From assembly GCA_900766555.1 (NCBI GenBank), contig CAAFVR010000023.1, positions 1 through 64,000 on the forward strand: a stretch of DNA of 64,000 bases. Direction: 5' to 3'. This DNA is from Helicobacteraceae bacterium. GTDB lineage: Bacteria; Campylobacterota; Campylobacteria; Campylobacterales; Helicobacteraceae. Positions 44,510 to 53,500 of the stretch are shown here, one piece after another. The translations under genes were made by a program, and so were the position numbers. The first letter of the stretch is position 1. Every line of letters starts with the position of its first letter. Under the pieces are notes generated by a model, which saw only the letters and a list, made by a program, of their open reading frames with translations, did no database searches and was not told the origin of the DNA.

Positions 44510-47500
44510 TTGAGCGAGTTATTTACTTTATAAACTTCTGATTTTTGATTTGGATTTTTAGTTAAACTCTGAGCGATCTTACTTATAGCGCCTTGCGTCG
44601 CCTTGGCCTGCGCCTCATCTTTAAGCGGACCAATTAGATATCTCACATTTGCGCCATCTTTGTAGATCCGATAAGTTGATCTCGCCAAATACGCATTTAA
44701 CCCCGCATTTTGCGCAGGCAGAGCAATCAATTCAACATAAAAACCAGATTCTGGATTTAGCCCATTTCTGCTAGTTTGTTGCGCTTTGATATCCAGCACT
44801 TTATAATCTGGCTTTTTCTCCTCTTTGAACTTCACCTCTTTTTGCGCCTTATAATCCGTATCTCCAAATGCATATCTAATACCCAAATTCACGCCATATA
44901 CATTTTGTATCGTTTTGCCAAGGAAAGATGTATTGACCTCGCCATATAATCTTGTCTGATCTGATATATATGAATTGGTCGCAAATTTCACATTCACCAT
45001 ATTATTTAATGGCGTATCTTCCGTTGATTTCGCGCCGAAAGAATCAAATTTCAACTTTGCAAATGAATAATCACTAATATAATTTGCTCCAAGTACAAAA
45101 TCTGTCTTTGTATCGCCCAGCTTTAGCACATATCCAGCGCTAGCGCCCGCAGTTCCGCGCAGCACTGCAAAATTATCTGTGCTACTTTTTAGCATCATAT
45201 CGCCAGATTTTTGTATAGCATCAAATCCGCTAAGATATCCCGCCGTAGCACTCGCATTTGCATCTACATAAAAGCTCCCCGCATAAAGGCGATATCCGAC
45301 ATCTTGATTTAGCGCAAAAGCATGGCCTAACAGCTCATTTTGTAAATCGCCCTTGCGCTTTGTCGTATCTATCAAATTATAAAGCGCCTTTGAATTCGCA
45401 TACAGTCCATCATCTTGCAAATACGAATAATACGCAATTGGCTGTATATTTTTAGACAGCAAGCTATTTTGCGTTGAATCTATGAAATTTAACCCGCCGC
45501 CCAAAGCCACGCCTATAATATGCGTTGCGTCATCTGTCACGATATCATAGTCATATCCAACTTGACCTGCGAAATAATCATTTTTAAAGCTAGATCCGAA
45601 GTCTTGGCGCATCCGCCCGCCATATGTCCTAGCCCAGAGCGCATCTGATCTATTTCTATCAAATCTGCGCTCTCCAAAACGCATATTTGCATCATCCAAA
45701 TGCGACAAGAAAACCAAGTAATTATTCAAAACAAGCCCGGAAGCCTCGCCTTTTGCGGCCTTGCTCACGACACTTTCGCGCGCTGCGATATAATAATTAT
45801 CTATCATATCATCTGTTGTGCCCTCACGCGCTTCATTCTTTTTTATAAAATTCGTAGTTATAGTCAAATAACCCTGATCAACCTTTGTATCCCTGATATC
45901 ATAGGCGAATTTATCCTTCGCACTTGAGCTAACTTGCGATATCAATATCGGCTTTTTAATCTCTTTACCCAGCGATTTTGTATCATAATACACTTGGAAA
46001 AGCGCACTTCTCGTATCCGTACTGGCATTTTGGATATCAATTTTATCTGCTTTTTTATCATCTGCAAATAACCTAAACACCACACCATCTAGGCTTTTTG
46101 CATCTTTGATACTTAATGTCGTAAAAGTGCTTTTCCTAATGCCAGATTTTGTCTCATAACCGCCCGTGGCTAGATCCACAATGGACAATTTTGTAGCCAA
46201 TGTATTTTTTTCACTCGGATCTAGCGCTGATACATCATTACCACTTAGAGAATTTAAGCTTAAATCCGCTGTCTGATTTGGCGTAACAAGCCATTTCGCG
46301 CCCTTGCCAAGCTCAATTGATATATCGCTATTTTGCACAGAATTATTATAAAGCACCGCGCCAAGTGCTGAATTATCCATTATTTTGATATCAATATTAT
46401 TTGCTTTTGCATCTAGATCCGCTTGATTGCCAGCTTGTCCGGCCTGATTTCCTGCTTGTGGAACTGCCGGAGCTGCTGGTGCGGCAGCATCATCTTTTTT
46501 TAAGAAATTGATACGCCCGATATATACGCCGCCAATTTCATATTTATTTGCTGCTTTTAAAAATACATCGGCTTCATTTTTGGGATAAAACTTTCTAAAA
46601 TCTTTTAAAATCCCATCCGCCATTACCGGATTTGGCAAGAAATATGCGCCGCTTGAATATTCGCTATCATCAATTTCGCTAAGAGGCTTTTTCATATCGC
46701 CCTGCTTTGCCTTTGTCGTAAAAAGCACTCTCGTATCGCCTGATTCATAAAGCATTCTAGACTCAATTTGCTCTACATTAGTTATCACGCCCGTATTATC
46801 GCCATTGCTTAACGTTGTGATATTAAAAACTACTTTTTTGGGATCTTTTAACTTGGTCCTAAAATCATTTTTACCATTATTTTGCGCTATCAATCCCGCT
46901 ATCAACTCGCCCGTTTCTTTAGAAAATAGCGTATTTAAAGCGCCCTTGCCATTTGCATCAAATTTGCTTAAATTTATACTCTTACTCGCATCAAATTCAA
47001 ATTTATTTACGCCAAATCCGGTGGCTAGCACGCTACCTTTTAGGCTCATATTAGTTAGCGTCATCGTATTTTTAGCATAATTTCTAGCCTCGATTCTGCC
47101 GCTAGTTAACGAATCCTCCGTACTTTTGCCAGTTATTAAATTGTAAGCATTTTTGCCATCTGAAATTAACGCGCCAGTGTCTTTTTCCGTTATTGCAAAA
47201 TTTGTATCCACATGACTTTTGATCTCATTTTGACTAGCCGTGCCAAATGATAAAACTTGGCCCTTAATTTTTGAACTACCATTACTTCTTGTATTCGCAC
47301 GAAGTGTCGTGTCGCTCGCTGCTTCAACTGTAGCTTTTGTAGCCTTTGTGGGCGCAACCACATTTGACTTCTCCGCCACCGCCGCATTTGCAATTCCATT
47401 TCCAACTCCACCAACTCCCGCAGCACCCGCATCTTGTCCCTGATCCTGCGCTTGCGCTGGAGCTTGATTTTGTGCTGGTGCTACCGCTGGATCTGGTGTA

Positions 47501-50500
47501 GCTGTAGCTCCATTTGCATTTGTATTTCCACCAGCTCCCGCTGTGCTAGGCGTATTAGCTTTGGCTTGATTGCCATTTTCTTTACCTAATGTTATTAAAT
47601 TTATTGCGCCGCTTTTTGATATCACATCTCCATCTAAATCTAGATCTGATAATAAAAGTTCATTTCGCCCCTCTAGATTGGATCTAATATTGCCCACGAT
47701 CACGGAATCTGCGTGCGTTGATACATCTCCCTTTAATATATTTTTACTTCTTGTGCTTTCTGCAAATATTGCATCGCCATTTTTATTTGCTATCAGATCT
47801 AATCTCAGCGTTGCTGGCTTCTTTGTTGCTGCTACATTACCCGCAGCTCCCGGATTTCCTTGCGCATCATTACCGGTGCCTCCATTGCCAGTAGTGCCAG
47901 TAGCAGTAGCTCCCGGATTTGCTGGCGTTGATGCAGCGGGTGTGGCATTTTCTTTTGGACCTTTTGGATCTTCATGTGTTAAATCAATAATATTGCTTGA
48001 ATTTGCACCAATTGCGCTAATAAAGCCCTTTTGTATTGTTAGTGCATTTTCAACATCAATTTTGTTATAGCCGCTATTTAAAGCACCCAAATTACCCTCA
48101 ACAAGGCCTTTTAGCGCGCCAGTTATTACGTTGCCTGAATTTATATATTCGCTTAATATTGTGTATTTTTGGCTTTTGTTCTCGACATTTGGATCTTTTA
48201 TTTCAAAATCTGATGTATTTGAAAATGTTATTGTATTTTTGGATACATTTTTTGAGATTATTTCAGCGGATCTAAGCTTTGTTTGCGAAAAATTAAGCGT
48301 ATTTTCGCCAGTCAAAGCCCTGATATCACCAATTACATTATGTGTCGCATCAGAACCCGTGATATCAATTTTATTTGTGCCAAAATTTGAGGTCAAAATA
48401 TCGCCCTTGATATCAAGATGCGTTAAATTGATGCTATTTTTAGCGCTCGTATCCGCTGTAATATCGCCAATTACGGTATTTTTGCCAGTTGTGGAACCTT
48501 TGATATCATTTTTGGCCTTTTCACCAAATGCTAAAATAGCATCTTTGCTTTCGCCCCTTTTTTGGAAACCAAGCGTGGCCGTATCTTTAGCCTCGATCGT
48601 ATTTGTGGCATTCCCGCCGTTATCAATGGATCTAACATTTACATTTTTAATTTGAGAGCTATTATTTGCATCAATATTATTATGCACCTCTTCGCCCGTT
48701 GCATCAATCACGCCCTCTTGGATATATGAGCTATTTTTTATTGTTATATAATTTTTAGCCTTATTTCTTTGCGCATAAATACTCCCTGCCATACTTAGAT
48801 TGGTAAAACTATAATCATTTTGTGTTCCCGTGCCAGCTGTTGTCCCTGCACCAGCTCCGGCATTTCCGGTACCTCCCGGAGCTCCCGGTGTTTGTGGAGC
48901 CCCCGGTGTATTTGTTCCAGCATCTGGCGTGCTTGGTGTTTGTGTAGTGCCGCCACCTGGGGCATTTTGCGGGTCTTTTTGTTTAAGCGTGGCTGTGTCT
49001 GTGAAGATATTTGTGCCGCCGCTATCAGCTGTGATATTTCCTAAGATTATGTAATTTTTATCCTTGGTTGTTAGCGTATTTTTGGCCTTTTCGCCCTTTG
49101 TATACACGGCGTCATTGCCAGTACCAACGGCTAGATCCGCTTGATCTGTAATTTGTGTGCCAACTAATGCTACATCTTTTGATTCATTATCTAGATCTAG
49201 CGTATTTTCAGCCTTATTTGTATCGGAAGCTATCGCTGAAAAATAGCCCTCAAAGCTTGATTTTTTATACAAATTTAGCTGATTTATCGAATCTTTATCC
49301 GTAGTTAGTGCGCGCACGCCATGATGTTTGGCAAATGTTTGCGTATATCTAGCGAAATTATGCCCGCCGCGAGATGTGAAATCGCCATCAGTTGTAGACG
49401 TTTTGGAATCTGATTCATCGCCAATTATCAGCGCATTTATCGCATCATTTCGCGCTAATATCGAACCTTTTTGCTGAGTCTGCTTTAGTATTATCGTATT
49501 TTGGCCACTATCTAGCGCTCTGATATTTCCAAGTAGCAAATTTTTCTCTTTTGCACTCGCATTTGATTGAGGCGGCGTATTAGTTATAGCCTTTAATAAT
49601 TCTTCTTTTGTATAACTTTTATGCGTTTGAGCTAATGCTGTTGGCGTCACATTCGCTGCATTATTTTGAGCCCCAGCAGCCGGTGTCGTTGGCCCAGGAG
49701 CCGCTGGTGTCGCTGGAGCTGCCGGAGCCGGATTTGGCGCAGGCGTAGCTTGTGGCGTTGTAGCTTTATTATCAGAAAGCGCTTGTGTTATTGTATTTTT
49801 CGCACCAGATCCGATGGCTATTATTACATCTGCGCCTTCATTTTGAGCTTTTAGCTGGCCAGTTTTAAGATCTATTGAATTTAGCGTTGAAGCTTTATTT
49901 TGCGTGGCAGAAATTAGCTCAGATTCAATAGTGCCGCCATCTGTTGTTATGCTATTTTTACCATCAGCTGTGGCAATTAATTTCGCATGCAATAGCGTTT
50001 CAACGGATTTGGCCGTATTCGTGGCGCTATCATTTGCATAAATTGCATCTGTTATTGTCATATTTTTAGCAGCAATATTATTAAAAGCACCATTGCCAGT
50101 GGCCCTAATTGCGCCAGTTACTAGCGTTTTTGTGGAAGTATCTTTATCTGTTATTTCATTGCCAGAATTTGCTTGGGCTAATATATTTCCATTTAAATTG
50201 CTAGTTTTAGTAAAGTCAATTATATTTGTGGCACTTTCTTTGGCTGTGACATTTGCATCGACGCTATTTGTATCCGTGTCACTGCCTATTGTTAGGTCAT
50301 TTCTAGCGCCAGATCCGGTTGATGTAATGCCAGATCTCACGCTGAAATGCTTAAGCGTTATCGTATTTAAAGCCTTATCACCATTGGCTAAAATTTGTCC
50401 ACTCACACTTGATTTATCAGCTTGAGTTGAGACATCCTCTATAACATTATTTGAATTTGCAAGCGCGGTCACACTGCCTTTTAGCGCTGAATATTTGAAC

Positions 50501-53500
50501 TTTATGCTATTTTTGCCGCTCTCTTTAGCGCTCACATCTGATGCGATATTGCCTTTGAAATTATCGCCGCCAAATTCGATTACATTTTTGGCATTAGATC
50601 CGGTGGCTATTATCCCGCCTTTTGCGCCACCATTGGCAAAAATTATTGAATTTTGCGAGCTAGACTCAGCTGTGATAGCGCCCGTTACCGTTACGGCTGA
50701 ATTTTCCTTACCAAATTTTAGTAGATTATGCCCGCTAGTTTTGGCCGTTATCGCGCCTCTAACTATCGAATTAAACAGCCTTATCGTATTTATCCCAGAA
50801 TCGCTAGCGGTAACATTGCCCGTCTGATTTAGATTATATATTACGATGTCATTTTCATAGCCCTGCTTTGTGGCCTCGATATTGCCGCGTATTTGCGAAA
50901 AGCCAGCATTATTGCTAGATCCGATTGATAACAAATTTTTACCGTTGATATCTTTTATGGCCGTTGTATGATTATTCTCACCAGCTTTATTTGTATCTGT
51001 AATATTTATCGCCGGATCCGTTTGATTTGGCGCCGTTACCGTACCATTTGTTCCCGCCGCCGCGCCGCTTTGTGTTCCAGCCGGTGCTGCTGGTGCAGTT
51101 TGTGGCGTGGTAGCTTGTCCATTTTGTATTTGTGTGATGGCTGTGTTACCGCTTGCTAAAATATTGCCCGTTAGATTTAGCGCATCAGCTTTGATAGCAT
51201 TTGTGCCATTGTCAATTGTGATATCGCCAGTTTGGGTTAGATTTATTACGGATAATAAATTTTGCCCTTGGGATTGCGCATTTAGCTTGCCTCTGTGATT
51301 TATGTCATTAACTATTATTACATTTTTGCCACTATCACTTGCGATTACATCGCCTGATATCGAATTTAGCGCATTGCTTGAGCCTGCAAATGTATTTTTG
51401 GAATCTTTATTGTCCGCTTTGATAGCCCATGTCTCGCCCGATTTAGTCGTCACTTGCAAAGCGCCAGATCCATTTAGCGTTATGGCATTTTGCGCTGCTT
51501 TTTCAGAATGCACATAACCTGTGATTTTGCCAGATCCGGATATTGTGATCTCATTTGTTGTTTTATCATCATTTGTTGGCGCGATACTTTTACCAGTTGC
51601 GATTACATTTTTGACATAGCCATTGGTATAACTTACTTTATTTTGTCCACCTTCAGTTGCTTTTACTTCATCTGATATCGTTATATTTTTGGCCGTTATC
51701 GTATTTTTAGACCCTTGCGTATTTGCGCTAACTTTTTGCGCACTTAGCGTGGCTAGATCTAATGTATTTGTACCTTTACTTTGGGCCTGTATATCTTTTG
51801 ATATCCTCAAAGTGGCACTTTTTAGCGTTATTGAATTTACACCGCTTTCTTTTGCAATGATATTTGAGCTAACACTCGAGGCGCCAGAGCTATTGCCGCT
51901 AATCGTATTATTTGAATTTTCACCATTTGCTATTATGCTGGCACTGTCTTTTTCGGCAGTAATATTTAATGAACTCTTGCCATTTAGCGTTAATGTATTT
52001 TTACCCGCTTTTTCCGCGCTGATATAGCCTGTTATCTTTGAGTTATCATTTAGCGTTATCGTATTTGCGCCACCATCTTTTGCGATAATATTTTTGCTTT
52101 GTGAGTTATTACTTAGTGTTATTGTATTTGTGGCGCCCTGAGCTGTGGCCTCAACATCATTTTCTATTTTTGATTTCTTAAGCGTTAATGTATTTGTAGC
52201 GCCCTGAGCTGTGGCGCTAACCTTGCCACTTATTGTTGTATTTGTGACATCAGCCACATTTGAACCAGCGCTTGATTCGACATTGCCCTTTATCGTGCCC
52301 TTTTCTTTGACTTTGATGTCATTTTTTGAATTGGCATTACTTGAGCTCACCTTGCCATTTATTGAGAGATTCCCTATTTCAAGCGTATTTGATCCGCCAT
52401 TTGCTAATAAATCGCCACTTATACTTAACTTTTTGAGCGTTATTTGATTTGTCCCAGCTAGCGCTTCGACATTGCCATTTACTGAATTTTGCGCGTTCGA
52501 ATCACCAGTTATTATATTTGATCCCGTGCCTTGCGCTTTTGCGCCCCCCTGTCCTTTTGCACCCTGCGCAACCTGTGTATTTTGAGCCTGCGGAAGAGTT
52601 GCGCCTTGAGCTATATTTGCGCCACCAAAAAGCGTAGTGCCCGCTCCCGTGCCTAGATCCGCAGTAGTCGCAGCATTGGCAATATTTGCCGTTGGAACTT
52701 CGCTTGATCCTGATATTATCGCGCCCGCAGTAAAAGAGCTATTGCCATTTAGCGTTATCGCATTTGTGCCAGTAGATAGTATAGATCCGGTGATTTTTGA
52801 GCTATCAGATAGCGTTATCGTATTTGTGCCGCTTTCTTTTGCGATAATAGAGTCATTTATTTTAGAAGCTTTGGATAGGCTCAAATTATTACTTGAATTT
52901 GCGCTGCTTGCTAGGATTTTGCCAGCTATTGTTAGGTTGCTAATTGTAACTGAGTTGCTGCCGCCATCTTTTGCCAAAACACCGCCAGCAAAACTTTGAT
53001 TTGCATTGCTAGATCCAGAAATTGTATTGCTTGAGCTCGTCCCGCTCGCTAAAAGCGAATATGCAAAATTATCATTTGCATCATTTCCTGAACTTAGCGC
53101 AAGAACTGAGCTATCATTTACATTTATGGTATTTTGGCCGCTAGATTCTGCTTTTATTAACTTTGATATTTTTGCAAAATGCCCTAGCGTTATGTCATTT
53201 TGGCCGCTATTTTTAGCGCTTATATCCTCTGTGATATTTGAAGATTGCGCTAATTTCAAATTATTACTAGAACTTTGTCCATCGGAAATAACGCCCTTAG
53301 CTGTCAAATTATCTAATGTTATTTCATTAATCCCGCCATTTTTAGCTATCACATTTGAGCTAAAAGTCACCGCTTTGCGATTAGATCTCTCATCAATTAT
53401 CGTATTTTTAGCGCCCTGTCCGGTGGATAATATCGAATAATTTTCATTCGCATTATTTGCATTATTTGCACTTTCTGTTGTGCTAGCCAAAGTGAGCGTC

